A stretch of 64,000 nt of DNA from Desmonostoc muscorum LEGE 12446 (GTDB lineage: Bacteria; Cyanobacteriota; Cyanobacteriia; Cyanobacteriales; Nostocaceae), in NCBI RefSeq assembly GCF_015207005.2, contig NZ_JADEXS020000001.1, positions 992,001-1,056,000 of the forward strand, written 5' to 3'. The number at the start of each line of letters is the position of its first letter. The first letter of the stretch is position 1. Positions 18,569 through 27,701 of the stretch are shown piece after piece. Made by a program: the position numbers and the translations under genes. The notes under the pieces are model-generated. The model was not told where the DNA came from, searched no databases, and saw only the letters and a program-made list of their open reading frames with translations.

Positions 18569-19655
18569 AAACCAAATTAAAATTGCTGCGATCGGAGTTG
18601 GACGTTGGGGGGTGCATTTACTGCGGAACTTTTTAGCACATTCCCAGGTAAGTGTTGTTGCTGTAGTAGACCCTCATCCAGAACGATTGACGGCGGTAAA
18701 ACAGCAGTTTAATTTAGACAAAAATGTATTATTAACAACACAGTGGCATGATTTAAAGCAAGTGCCAGGGCTGACAGCAGTGGCGATCGCAACTCCGGCT
18801 AACACCCACTATGCTTTAATTAAAGATGCTCTCCAACAGGGTTATCATGTTTTGGCAGAAAAACCCCTCACTCTCGACCCAGGAGAATGTCGGGAACTTT
18901 GCCAGCTAGCAGAGCAGCATGATTTAATACTTACGGTTGACCACACCTATTTATTTCACCCCGCAGTTGAGCGGGGGAAAACTGTAGTTCAAGCAGGCAA
19001 ATTAGGGGATCTCCGCTATGGCTACGCCACTCGCACCCATTTAGGCCCCGTGCGGCAAGATGTTGACGCGCTTTGGGATTTAGCGATTCACGACATTGCT
19101 ATTTTTAACACATGGCTGGGTCAAGTACCTGTGAAAGTACAGGCAACGGGTACGGTGTGGCTACAAGGGGAGGTGAGTAGGGAATGGGGAGTAGGGAGTA
19201 GGGAAGTGACCCATTCCCCACTCCCCACTCCCCACTCACCATCCCAAGGACTAGCTGACCTAGTATGGCTTACACTGACGTACCCAGATGGCTTTCAAGC
19301 TTATATTCATTTGTGCTGGCTGAATCCTGATAAGCAGCGACGGTTGGGGATTGTAGGTAGCCTTGGGAGCTTGATTTTTGATGAAATGTTGCGATCGTCA
19401 CCTCTAACTCTGCTACATGGAGAGTTTGAACAGCAGGGCAATCAATTTATTCCTGTAAATCAAAGTCAGGTGATGCTGGAATTAGAACCAGGTGAACCAT
19501 TGCAGCGAGTTTGCGATCGCTTTGTTGTCTCTATTCTTAACAATACTCCCTCAGAGGTTTCGTCTGGCTGGGTCGGCACTCAGTTAGTAGAAATTCTTGC
19601 TGCTTTAACAGCATCTCTCAAAGAAGGCGGCAAACCTGTTTTTCTCAATAAGTAG
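18564..19655 (+). CDS. Gfo/Idh/MocA-family oxidoreductase
   Basis: A 363-residue NAD(P)-dependent oxidoreductase. The Rossmann motif IAAIGVGRWGVHLLRNF lies at residues 7-23. The EKPLTLDPGE motif of the family, containing the catalytic-site lysine region, is near residue 96. The C-terminal alpha/beta domain starts near 125 (LTVDHTYLFHPAV). The substrate is unknown; members act on sugars and sugar-like intermediates. Residues about 202-226 (VSREWGVGSREVTHSPLPTPHSPSQ) are encoded by an inverted heptamer repeat that has entered the gene without breaking frame. The ATG lies within an upstream AATGACA array. Confidence 0.88.
   Translation: MTNQIKIAAIGVGRWGVHLLRNFLAHSQVSVVAVVDPHPERLTAVKQQFNLDKNVLLTTQWHDLKQVPGLTAVAIATPANTHYALIKDALQQGYHVLAEKPLTLDPGECRELCQLAEQHDLILTVDHTYLFHPAVERGKTVVQAGKLGDLRYGYATRTHLGPVRQDVDALWDLAIHDIAIFNTWLGQVPVKVQATGTVWLQGEVSREWGVGSREVTHSPLPTPHSPSQGLADLVWLTLTYPDGFQAYIHLCWLNPDKQRRLGIVGSLGSLIFDEMLRSSPLTLLHGEFEQQGNQFIPVNQSQVMLELEPGEPLQRVCDRFVVSILNNTPSEVSSGWVGTQLVEILAALTASLKEGGKPVFLNK
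19171..19240. repeat. in-frame STRR hairpin inside the Gfo/Idh gene
   Basis: GGTGAGTAGGGAATGGGGAG and related GGGAGTA units on the left are the inverse of CCCCACT units and CTCACC on the right. The reading frame is preserved. Confidence 0.85.
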
Positions 19656-19659
19656 TCAA

Positions 19660-19975
19660 TCGATTTTGGATTTTGGATTTTGGATTTTGGATTGAAAGAG
19701 ACCACTCTCAATACTGCGTAGGTTTTGGAATTTCTTGGTTGAGGCAAGCTGTTCAATAGCCGGGGGAGAAATGGAGGCAGGGGAGGAGTTTTACCTCCCC
19801 TGCTTCCCCTGCCTCCCCTGCCTCCCCTGCCTCCCCTGCTTATCCGAGCAGTATTGAGACCACTCTGGGTAGGGGCTTGGGGATTTTAAATTTTGGATGA
19901 AAGGATTTATTCCGCCCACTAGGGGTAGGGCATGAACCGAAATAATCCAAAATCCAAAATCTAAAATCCAAAATG
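19660..19975. repeat. STRR-rich intergenic region
   Basis: Contains TTTGGAT heptamers (19665-19692), a CCCTGCCT array (19795-19840) and inverted AAATCCAAAATC repeats up to 19972. No gene. Confidence 0.75.
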
Positions 19976-19978
19976 GTC

Positions 19979-22105
19979 TCACCTTTGAGATATCCCATTT
20001 GCATAAACCTCTCCTTTTGGAAGACTCAGCAGGATAGTTTGCTGGGGCGAAAGACTAATTTGATAAATCTCCTTTCCAGGTAGCTGCTGAAGCTTCGGGG
20101 AATTCTTTTTGTCTACCCCTACTTTCTCGGATTTGCCGATCCCCGCAACCAGACTTTTCCCAGACTCCTGTGGGCTAGGGTAACGGCTTACCTTTACTCC
20201 CTCATTGCCAGAGGAGAATCCAAGATCCCCTATATTTCCTTCTTTCTTGGGAATAGGTAACAGGGAGATATCAATCAAAGGTAAGGTAATCTTTACGGTC
20301 GTACCTTGATGAAGTCCTACACTCTCAAGAGTAATGCTACCTCCCATGAGTTCAATTAAGTTCCGTGAAATTGCCAGTCCCAGTCCAGTACCTTCATACT
20401 GACGTGTGGTTGCGCCATTCACCATCACAAAGGGGCGAAATAATTTGTGCTGCTGAGCCGGATCGATACCTATACCTGTATCTTTGATACTCACCACTAC
20501 CTGAGATTTGCCATTACTATATTCAATTGCTGTAGCAATGTTAATGCTTCCGGCGTCAGTGAACTTAGTAGCGTTACCAATAATATTAATTAACACCTGC
20601 TTGAGTTTTGCTGCGTCTGCCTTTATTGGTATCGGTTCAGTGCCTAACTCACATTTCAATTGCAAACCTTTTTGTTGAACATTAACTGATTGTAAATTGA
20701 TTACCTCTAGCAATACTTGTCTGAGGTCAATAGGTGCTGTGACTACTGAAAGCTTACCTGCTTCAATTTTAGAAATGTCGAGCAAATCATTAATAATTCC
20801 TAGCAAGTGAATTGCTGTTTCATCGGCACGTTTGAGAAACTCTACTTCTTCTTCTCGGTCATCACATAAGCCATCTGCAACCAGGCGAATACAGTTAATA
20901 ATAATGTTCAATGGGTTTCTCAATTCATGGGAAGTGGTAGCCAAAAACTGACTTTTAACTTGGTTGGCACTTTTTGCTTCTTTCCAAGCTATTTCTAGTT
21001 CTTCTGACCCGGCTTTGAGCCGTTCTACCATTTGGTCTAGTGCTTGGGCTAGTTGATTGAATTCTCGGATTTTGAAGTTGCGGGGAACTGGTTGTGCCGC
21101 GTGGTGAGAATGAATATTTAGAGCATAGTCTCGCAATTCTTCTACAGGACTTGCTAAGTAGGGAGCTAGATATAGGGATGCTAATAAACTGGCACCAATT
21201 AAACCAACTGTTAAAACGATGAGGATGAGTTTGATTTCTTCTAAACCAAAAAGGGCATTATCAACAGTGGTAACAGCTAAGACGATCCATTTTTGCTGGT
21301 GTTGTTGGCTGAGTGGATTTGCGATCGCCGTATAGCCAGCTAGTAATTCTTTTCCCTCAAAAGATAAATTTATTGAATCCTTTCGCCCAGTAATTGCATT
21401 TTTGATTATGCTTTTGAGTTGGGAAGCATTTGGATGCTGCTCGATATTAGTTCCCACCCAACCTGTTAATGGATGCGCCAAAATTGTGCCATCCTCAGCA
21501 ATCACTACCATAGCGCCTGTGAGCGATCCCGGCCGATTTATGGTTTTTTGGTATAGTGCAGACTGAATACTTAAACTGTAAGCTACATTCCCTTGGCGAT
21601 CGTAGATTGGTGCAGATAACACTAATTGCAGCTGATTTTGGCTGTTTCTTTTACCAGTCATTCCTGACTTTGGCGGAAAGATTGGTTTGACATCAATTCC
21701 GTCACTAGGCAAAGGTAACTTTAATTCTCCAATTTCTTGATCGCCACAATTACTGGCAATTATTTTCTGGCTGAGGACATTTGTTAATTGAATGCACTCA
21801 ATACTCGCTGGAAGTTGTTGCCTTAGCTGCTTGAGAATTTCTTCCTCTTCTATCGGCAAACCCGACGGAATAACTGTTGTTTTACTTACACTCAGCAAAT
21901 GAGCTTTCAAAAGAGCGATCGCATCTGTTGTTTTCTCCCCTTTACTAATAGCGCTTTCTGTTAAATTTTGACGGGCAGTTGCTAATAGACTAGAACGTGC
22001 CTTATTTAAAGCCACAATTTCACCTACAAGTAAAACTGGGACGAACAGAAGCAATATTCTTGTGACTAAAATTCGACGAAAGGATGATTGACGGGAATTA
22101 CTCAT
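19979..22105 (-). CDS. membrane-bound sensor histidine kinase (Cache-HAMP-HisKA-HATPase)
   Basis: A protein of about 708 residues from the ATG at 22105; 19 further codons upstream look untranslated. Membrane helices at about 15-33 and 291-313 enclose a periplasmic Cache-type sensor (SLTGAMVVIAEDGTILAHPLTGWVGTNI is part of it). A HAMP region follows (about 320-365), then HisKA with the phosphorylated histidine in TTSHELRNPLN (about 393). The ATPase boxes are NIIGNATKF, DTGIGID and GTGLGLAISRNLIELMGG. The last 90 or so residues are low-complexity with no receiver domain. It stands alone, so partner and signal are unknown. Confidence 0.9.
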   Translation of the reverse strand: MSNSRQSSFRRILVTRILLLFVPVLLVGEIVALNKARSSLLATARQNLTESAISKGEKTTDAIALLKAHLLSVSKTTVIPSGLPIEEEEILKQLRQQLPASIECIQLTNVLSQKIIASNCGDQEIGELKLPLPSDGIDVKPIFPPKSGMTGKRNSQNQLQLVLSAPIYDRQGNVAYSLSIQSALYQKTINRPGSLTGAMVVIAEDGTILAHPLTGWVGTNIEQHPNASQLKSIIKNAITGRKDSINLSFEGKELLAGYTAIANPLSQQHQQKWIVLAVTTVDNALFGLEEIKLILIVLTVGLIGASLLASLYLAPYLASPVEELRDYALNIHSHHAAQPVPRNFKIREFNQLAQALDQMVERLKAGSEELEIAWKEAKSANQVKSQFLATTSHELRNPLNIIINCIRLVADGLCDDREEEVEFLKRADETAIHLLGIINDLLDISKIEAGKLSVVTAPIDLRQVLLEVINLQSVNVQQKGLQLKCELGTEPIPIKADAAKLKQVLINIIGNATKFTDAGSINIATAIEYSNGKSQVVVSIKDTGIGIDPAQQHKLFRPFVMVNGATTRQYEGTGLGLAISRNLIELMGGSITLESVGLHQGTTVKITLPLIDISLLPIPKKEGNIGDLGFSSGNEGVKVSRYPSPQESGKSLVAGIGKSEKVGVDKKNSPKLQQLPGKEIYQISLSPQQTILLSLPKGEVYANGISQR

Positions 22106-22399
22106 CGAGTGTCTCACTTTGCATCTGCAAACCATAACAGCAAAGATATGCAACTTACTCAAGCTAAATGAGACATTTTGTCATGTTATCATAGCTTTAT
22201 TTTCAATGTTTAAAAATAACAAATTGGTATAGTAAAAAAAGAAATCTAGTATACCAAAAATCATATACGGTGGATGTAAAAACGATTTGTGTTGCATATG
22301 AATACAGTAGTTAAATTGTGAAACAGTAGCTTGTAGGCATGGATTTTTTTAACATCTACATACGTGAAAGCAAAACATCAAAATTATAAAAGTAATTTA

Positions 22400-23221
22400 A
22401 TGCTGCAACATCGTCCTCATACTACAGTTGTTTTAGCAATGAGTGCAGATGGCAAGATAGGAGATTTTAGGCGATCGCCTGCTCGGTTTGGTTCAAGGGC
22501 TGATAAAGCACACTTAGAAAACCAAATCGCTGCCTCTGATGCCGTTTTATTCGGTGCTGGTACTCTCGCCGCCTACGGAACCACACTTACCGTATCAGAT
22601 CCAACCTTATTGCAACGTCGGGCACAAGGGGCTAAACCCCCCCAGCCGGTTCATATAGTGATTACACAGTCTGGAAACCTGAATCCGGAAATTCACTTTT
22701 TTAAGCAACCAGTTGAACGTTGGTTACTGACAACAACAGCGGGAGCAGTTTCCTGGAACAAACGCCAAAAGTCACTTTTGCGTCACTTGCCCCAACAGGA
22801 TAAAGCTCAGCACAGCGCTGGCTCTCCAGAAGTGTGGCAGTTACAACAACTCTCGGAACCAGAGCAAACCAGCGACTCCCAAACCTCTGCACAGGAGTTT
22901 ACTCCAGAATTTAAGCAGATTATGGTTTTTGAAACACGAACGGGAGAAATTGACATCCTGGCGGCTTTAAAGCATCTAGCCACTCTACATATAACACGCT
23001 TGGCGATCTTGGGTGGTGGTCAATTAGTAGCCTCCTTGCTGGAACTAGATTTAATCGATGAATTATGGTTGACTGTCTGTCCACTGATTTTAGGCGGTAC
23101 TACCGCACCCACACCTGTGGATGGACAAGGTTTTTTATCACATTTAGCTCCCAAATTGCAACTACTAGAAGTTAATACAGTTGAGCAAGAAGTGTTTTTG
23201 CACTATCGGCTGCAACGATGA
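22400..23221 (+). CDS. RibD C-terminal-domain (dihydrofolate reductase-like) protein
   Basis: A protein of about 273 residues with the RibD-C/DHFR fold: VVLAMSADGKIGD at the N-terminus, DAVLFGAGTLAAYG near residue 50, LAILGGGQLVASLLELDLIDELWLTVCPLILGG near 205. Family members reduce the ribosyl chain of a pyrimidine intermediate in riboflavin synthesis or related substrates. There is no deaminase domain, so it is not a full RibD. A variable linker rich in Q, S and E (about residues 130-175) interrupts the domain. A GTG at 22364 would add 12 residues; the ATG at 22400 (MLQHRPHTTVV) fits better. The exact reaction is not certain. Confidence 0.82.
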   Translation: MLQHRPHTTVVLAMSADGKIGDFRRSPARFGSRADKAHLENQIAASDAVLFGAGTLAAYGTTLTVSDPTLLQRRAQGAKPPQPVHIVITQSGNLNPEIHFFKQPVERWLLTTTAGAVSWNKRQKSLLRHLPQQDKAQHSAGSPEVWQLQQLSEPEQTSDSQTSAQEFTPEFKQIMVFETRTGEIDILAALKHLATLHITRLAILGGGQLVASLLELDLIDELWLTVCPLILGGTTAPTPVDGQGFLSHLAPKLQLLEVNTVEQEVFLHYRLQR

Positions 23222-23235
23222 GCTTTCTTAGATTA

Positions 23236-23358
23236 GGCTAGGTAAGGGATTAGGGACTGGGGATTAGGGATTAGGAACTAGGGATTGGCAATTAGTTTTT
23301 TTAATACCCAGTCCCCAGTCCCCAGTCACCAGTCACCAGTCCCCACTCCCTTAACAAC
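23236..23358. repeat. GGGACTG/CCCCAGT STRR inverted array
   Basis: GGGATTAGGGACTGGGG-type units face CCCCAGTCCCCAGTCACC units. It falsely extends the next reading frame by 27 codons. Confidence 0.85.
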
Positions 23359-23365
23359 CCAGACA

Positions 23366-24550
23366 ATGGTGGAACAACTCAAGCCCCGCTATTCTGTTCT
23401 TTGGACGGACAAAATCGCCGAAGTGCCGCAAAATGCCTGGAACGCTTTGGCAATGCCACTCAAAACGCCATTTTTAGAGTGGGAGTGGCTGAACAATCTG
23501 GAAACTTCCCAGAGTGCTACAGCTAGAACCGGTTGGTTGCCAAATCATTTGACATTGTGGCGAGACAGAACACTTATTGCTGCTGCGCCACTTTATCTGA
23601 AAGGAAATAGTTCTGGTGAATTTGTCTTCGATCATCAGTGGGCAGAATTAAGCGATCGCATTGGCATCCGGTATTATCCTAAACTGCTGGGAATGACACC
23701 ATTTACCCCTGCTGAAGGTTATCGGTTTTTAATTGCCCCAGGAGAAGATGAGAATGAAATTACAGCCATAATTGTGCATGAAATTGACACTTTCTGTGCT
23801 AAAAATCGCATCTCTGGCTGTCATTTTCTTTTCGTTGATCCCCAATGGCGTCCTGTGCTAGAACGACATGGTTTTACAAGCTGGCTGCACCACAGCTTCA
23901 TTTGGGAAAATTCTGGTTTTAAAACTTTTGATGACTACTTGCAAGTATTTAACGCCAATCAGCGTCGCAACATCAAGCGGGAACGTAAAGCTGTGGAAAA
24001 AGCAGGTTTACGATTGCAACCATTGACTGGGGATCAAATTCCTCAGTCTTGCTTTCGTTTGATGTATCAGTTTTATACTGACACCTGCGATAAATTTGGC
24101 TGGTGGGGTAGCAAGTATCTCACACAGCGGTTTTTTGAACAGCTAGAGACTGATTATCGCCATCGAGTTTTGTTTTTTGCTGCATATAGCGAGCAAGATA
24201 ACTCTCATCCTTTAGGAATGTCCTTTTGTTTGTTTAAAGATGACAAACTCTATGGACGCTATTGGGGTAGTTTTCAAGAAATAGATTGCTTACATTTTGA
24301 TGCTTGTTATTATGCGCCGATTGAGTGGGCGATCGCTAACAATATCCAAATTTTTGATCCTGGCGCTGGTGGACGCCATAAAAAACGGCGTGGTTTCCCC
24401 GCTATCCCCAATCACAGTCTGCACCGCTTTTACAATAATCGTTTAGGACAAATTTTGCGCCCCTATATTAAAGAAGTAAATCAACTCGAACAGCAGGAGA
24501 TTGAGGCGATTAATGCAGAGTTGCCATTTAGTAATCAGCGAGATTCTTAA
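23366..24550 (+). CDS. FemAB-like / GNAT-fold acyltransferase (COG3146 type)
   Basis: A protein of about 394 residues beginning MVEQLKPRYSVLW. It matches the FemAB-like peptidoglycan-associated acyltransferase family, with a tandem acyl-CoA N-acyltransferase fold. Visible segments are PFLEWEWLNNLE near residue 35, NANQRRNIKRERKAVEKAGL near 195, CDKFGWWGSKYLTQRFFEQL near 230, and FDPGAGGRHKKRRGFPAIPNHSLHRF near 330. In cyanobacteria this family is soluble and uncharacterised; acyl transfer to a cell-wall or amino compound is inferred. The upstream 27 codons of the open frame are heptamer repeats and were excluded. Confidence 0.8.
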   Translation: MVEQLKPRYSVLWTDKIAEVPQNAWNALAMPLKTPFLEWEWLNNLETSQSATARTGWLPNHLTLWRDRTLIAAAPLYLKGNSSGEFVFDHQWAELSDRIGIRYYPKLLGMTPFTPAEGYRFLIAPGEDENEITAIIVHEIDTFCAKNRISGCHFLFVDPQWRPVLERHGFTSWLHHSFIWENSGFKTFDDYLQVFNANQRRNIKRERKAVEKAGLRLQPLTGDQIPQSCFRLMYQFYTDTCDKFGWWGSKYLTQRFFEQLETDYRHRVLFFAAYSEQDNSHPLGMSFCLFKDDKLYGRYWGSFQEIDCLHFDACYYAPIEWAIANNIQIFDPGAGGRHKKRRGFPAIPNHSLHRFYNNRLGQILRPYIKEVNQLEQQEIEAINAELPFSNQRDS

Positions 24551-24707
24551 ATCATGCAAAGTCATTATCAATGAACTCTATACCCCCACCAAGCATGAAA
24601 GTGGTATTATTGCCCATTCCCTACTCGTCATTTATAACTCAGAAGGTGAACGACGAATTACACTTGATATAGAGTGTAAAAACTCCCAAGAAAAAATTTG
24701 CTTTTGA
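24501..24707 (+). CDS. doubtful short ORF or gene remnant
   Basis: After the acyltransferase stop, another frame reads VIINELYTPTKHESGIIAHS then LLVIYNSEGERRITLDIECK, with protein-like composition, ending two bases before the next gene. Its only ATG lies inside the upstream gene, so either translation is coupled or this is the 3' remnant of a lost gene. I recognise no family. Confidence 0.3.
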   Translation: MRRLMQSCHLVISEILKSCKVIINELYTPTKHESGIIAHSLLVIYNSEGERRITLDIECKNSQEKICF

Positions 24708-24709
24708 TA

Positions 24710-25099
24710 ATGCTTACGGATTTAATGGTTAAAGATTTAGCAGCAATTGATGATAAACTTTCCCACCGTCATATTGAACTCGATCCCGGTGGATATTTCA
24801 TTATTTACTTGGATAGAGACGCAGGCTTAATTTATGCCAAGCATTTTACAAATGTGATTGATGAGCGCGGTTTAGCAGTCGATCCAGAAACAGGAAAGGT
24901 AATTCCTGCACGAGAAAAGGTAGAACGAACTCACACCACAGTTTTTAGTGGGAGAACAGCCAAAGAACTTTGCGTGAAAATCTTTGAGGAAACTCAGCCC
25001 CCTCCTGTCACTCAATTAAGTCATGCAGCTTATTTAGGTCGAGAATTTGTCCGAGCTGAAGTCGCTTTAGTCACAGAACAAGAGTATGTTCAAGATTAA
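24710..25099 (+). CDS. DUF4346 domain protein
   Basis: A 129-residue protein starting MLTDLMVKDLAAIDDKLSHRH. It contains ELDPGGYFIIYLDRDAGLIYAKHFTN and VFSGRTAKELCVKIFE, typical of the small cyanobacterial DUF4346 proteins, which resemble a piece of methyltransferase subunits acting with tetrahydropterins. The function is unknown. A TTG at 24698 would add four residues, but the ATG matches the family start. It follows the acyltransferase in the same direction. Confidence 0.8.
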   Translation: MLTDLMVKDLAAIDDKLSHRHIELDPGGYFIIYLDRDAGLIYAKHFTNVIDERGLAVDPETGKVIPAREKVERTHTTVFSGRTAKELCVKIFEETQPPPVTQLSHAAYLGREFVRAEVALVTEQEYVQD

Positions 25100-25107
25100 A
25101 GTCAAAC

Positions 25108-25266
25108 AATTTTGGATTTTAGATTTTGGATTTTGGATTTTGGATTCACCCCACGGAGAAATCCGGAGGTTTATACCATTTAAGTCGCAGCTTTAGTTTA
25201 CTGACAGGGCAACTCAGATTTTTGGATTGAAGAAAAAATCTAAAATCTAAAATCTAAAATCCAAAA
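25108..25266. repeat. TTTGGAT STRR inverted pair
   Basis: TTTTGGA/TTTAGAT heptamers at 25112-25145 are mirrored by AAATCTA/AAATCCA units at 25230-25266, so the interval between two convergent genes has repeat ends in inverted orientation. Confidence 0.75.
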
Positions 25267-25271
25267 TTGAA

Positions 25272-26015
25272 TTACCCATCAGATGATGGCTGATTTATCT
25301 GATAAATGTAGTAAGTCGCCATTGGAATAACAGTGGCGGCAATTAACAATCCTATTACCCAAGCAGTAGCATTACCTTGGACAGCTTTAGTTTCTTCTGC
25401 GTTCTTGAAGGTACCTTCTACTTGAACATTGTCAACTATTTCGGGTGGGCCTGGATCGGGTTTGCCTGAGAGAACGGCCACAAGGCGATCGCTAGTATCA
25501 AGAAATGCTTGGTTGTATTTATTGCCTTTACGTAAGGGTATACTTAGGGTTTCATCAGCTACACTTTCGGCAATAGAGTCTGTGAGCAAAGACTTAACTT
25601 GATCCCCAGTAATAATGGCGGTATTATTGGTAGCTGTGTCAAGAACCAATAAAGTTTGATTACCTTGGGCTTCTTTTGTGGGAAACCATTTTTCAAACAG
25701 TTCTTTAGTAAAGCTTTCCGCTGTTTCTCCGTAGTCAAAGTGGCGAATAGTAACGATTCTGACTTCATTGCCAGTTTGCTTTGCCAAATCCTCGAAAGCG
25801 CTGCTAATCTTACCTTCATTCACACGACTGATAACTTCACCTTGATCCAAAACCCAGGTGTCATTCCCTGATGTGAGATTGGGTATTTGATACACACCTG
25901 TGGCTAAAGCAGGTGTGCTAAACAGCGAAGCTGCTAAAATAACCGCCACTAATGGTAAAATTAGCCGGATAAAATGTTTTTGATTGCTAAATACTTGTTT
26001 GAGGAGCTGTTTCAT
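25272..26015 (-). CDS. psb32: Psb32-type TPM-domain protein
   Basis: A protein of about 247 residues with a signal peptide (MKQLLKQVFSNQKHFIRLIL ... STPALA). A TPM domain follows (about residues 45-165): TWVLDQGEVISRVNEGKIS, VRIVTIRHFDYGE, QTLLVLDTATNNTAIITGD. One C-terminal membrane helix (about 220-240) completes it. This is the architecture of cyanobacterial Psb32, which protects photosystem II from photodamage and speeds its repair on the lumenal side of the thylakoid. The longest frame begins 10 codons earlier; the ATG at 26015 gives a proper signal peptide. Confidence 0.85.
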   Translation of the reverse strand: MKQLLKQVFSNQKHFIRLILPLVAVILAASLFSTPALATGVYQIPNLTSGNDTWVLDQGEVISRVNEGKISSAFEDLAKQTGNEVRIVTIRHFDYGETAESFTKELFEKWFPTKEAQGNQTLLVLDTATNNTAIITGDQVKSLLTDSIAESVADETLSIPLRKGNKYNQAFLDTSDRLVAVLSGKPDPGPPEIVDNVQVEGTFKNAEETKAVQGNATAWVIGLLIAATVIPMATYYIYQINQPSSDG

Positions 26016-26696
26016 CGTATTAACTCTAAGACGGCCTTGCACCAAAAATACTATAGAACCACGTAAAAATCATCTGGTTCTTAGTTTTCTACAACAGCAA
26101 GTTTCCCCTACTGCCAGCAAATATATATTTTACAGGATTTTTTTGTTGCAAAAATTTGTTTAGAGCGAAGGTGTAAGCATTGATTCTGTGGCTGACACAT
26201 CTGCTGGTTACAAGAAATACCGCCCTTGTGGGAATTAACCCAAATGCCGAGGGCGGAATTTGCAAACCATCTAGAAATAATATCGTATTATGAATATTTT
26301 TGGTAAAATCAACGATATTTTTTCATCTATAGCAAGAGACTGGGGACTGGGGACTGGGGACTGGGGACTGGGGACTGGGGACTGGGTGAAAAGTCTTTTG
26401 TGTCTAGGTTTTATATATGCAAGTAGCTTTCGCTGCTACACCGATTTAGTGGTGATATCTGCATTTTTTATTTTGGGCTGTAAAAATAATTTTTGGCGTT
26501 GCTGATTGATGGGATGATTTTGATGGTTTTGTGGGATGGTTATCTTGCCGGTTACTTGTATTTTCGGGCAGGCAAGACTTCGGCGTGAGCGCTCAGTCGA
26601 ACGCTGCCCACCCTATAAGAATTATCCCTTGATTCAGCAACGCCTAATTTTTTTGTAAATTGTCTAAATTAAATTTGTATCAATATAAATAAATAC
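26016..26696. other. 680-bp gap with a heptamer array
   Basis: The psb32 leader, a perfect GGGGACT array at 26338-26387 (about seven units), and a GGCAGGCAAGACTTC / GCTGCCCACCCTA repeat near 26570-26615. The short frame across the array is not considered a gene. Confidence 0.6.
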
Positions 26697-27377
26697 ATGA
26701 CCATAATTCTAACTAACGATGACGGTATTGATGCTCCTGGCATCAAAGCGCTAGTCAAGGCTCTAAACGGCAAAAATGCTATTATTGCAGCTCCTGCGGA
26801 TCATCAGTCTGGTTGTGGACATCAAGTTACCACCACTCGTCCCATCAACCTCCAACGACGTTCTGAGACTGAGTATGCGATCGCCGGCACTCCCGCTGAT
26901 TGTGTCAGAATCGCAATAACACAAATCACCGCAGATGTCAAATTTGTACTTTCAGGTATCAACGCTGGCGGGAACTTAGGAGTGGATGTCTACATTTCTG
27001 GTACTGTTGCTGCTGTACGAGAAGCCGCAATGCACGGTATTGGGGGAATTGCCATTTCCCACTATCGCAAAGCCAAGCAAAATTTCGATTGGGATCTGGC
27101 CGCCAAATTTACAGCTGAAGTTTTAGCCGACTTACTCAAGCGTCCCCTCGAACCGGGATGCTTCTGGAATGTAAACCTGCCGCATCTGCAACCAGGAGAA
27201 GCAAATCCTGAAGTGGTGTTTTGCCAACCCTGTAGCAAACCCTTACCCGTCAATTATCGCATTGAGGGTAATGATTTTTATTATGTTGGAGAGTATGGCA
27301 AACGCGATCGCACTCCTGGTAGCGATGTGGATGTATGTTTTTCCGGCAATATTGCTGTAACTCAGTTAAGAGTTTGA
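26697..27377 (+). CDS. surE: 5'/3'-nucleotidase SurE
   Basis: A 226-residue SurE, a metal-dependent phosphatase acting on nucleoside monophosphates. The metal-binding motif ILTNDDGIDAPG is at residues 4-15, with a conserved serine/asparagine in APADHQSGCGH (near 38) and the family motif VLSGINAGGNLG near 83-94. The conserved TVAAVREAAMHGI helix is near 105. The length is slightly short for the family (about 250) but the core is complete. The ATG at 26697 begins MTIILTNDD, the standard family start. It is convergent with the small coiled-coil gene that follows. Confidence 0.95.
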   Translation: MTIILTNDDGIDAPGIKALVKALNGKNAIIAAPADHQSGCGHQVTTTRPINLQRRSETEYAIAGTPADCVRIAITQITADVKFVLSGINAGGNLGVDVYISGTVAAVREAAMHGIGGIAISHYRKAKQNFDWDLAAKFTAEVLADLLKRPLEPGCFWNVNLPHLQPGEANPEVVFCQPCSKPLPVNYRIEGNDFYYVGEYGKRDRTPGSDVDVCFSGNIAVTQLRV

Positions 27378-27401
27378 CACAAGGCAAAAAGCAAAAGAAA
27401 T

Positions 27402-27701
27402 TTAATCACTCGATCCTTGAATTAAATACATAAACCGATCCAGAGTTTGTGTCAGTTCGTTGAGTTTTTGCAGTGAATTATGCTGAGATTCAGCAAGAGT
27501 TTGTACTGCATCACATAAAGCAACAATTTGATAGCCTTGTTGCTGCACCTGCTGTCCCTGTGCTTCGAGTTGTGTGCTGACAGTCTCCAATCTTTCGGCG
27601 AGACGTTCAATTGTCTCAGTCGTAGATAGTACTGCTTCCCCAATTTGTTCCACAATAGATTCCAAGCGATTTATTTTTACTTCAATTCCTGCTGAAATCA
27701 T
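27402..27701 (-). CDS. small coiled-coil protein
   Basis: A 99-residue, almost wholly helical protein with heptad spacing (INRLESIVEQIGEAVLS then TTETIERLAERLETVSTQLE), glutamine-rich in the middle and containing one cysteine. It probably forms coiled-coil oligomers. There is no recognised family or partner; the orderly heptads argue for a real gene. Confidence 0.55.
   Translation of the reverse strand: MISAGIEVKINRLESIVEQIGEAVLSTTETIERLAERLETVSTQLEAQGQQVQQQGYQIVALCDAVQTLAESQHNSLQKLNELTQTLDRFMYLIQGSSD

Noticed and set aside
26290..26505. 71-codon ORF across the GGGGACT array upstream of surE
   Set aside because: Most of it is the heptamer array; the rest is unlike any protein known to me.
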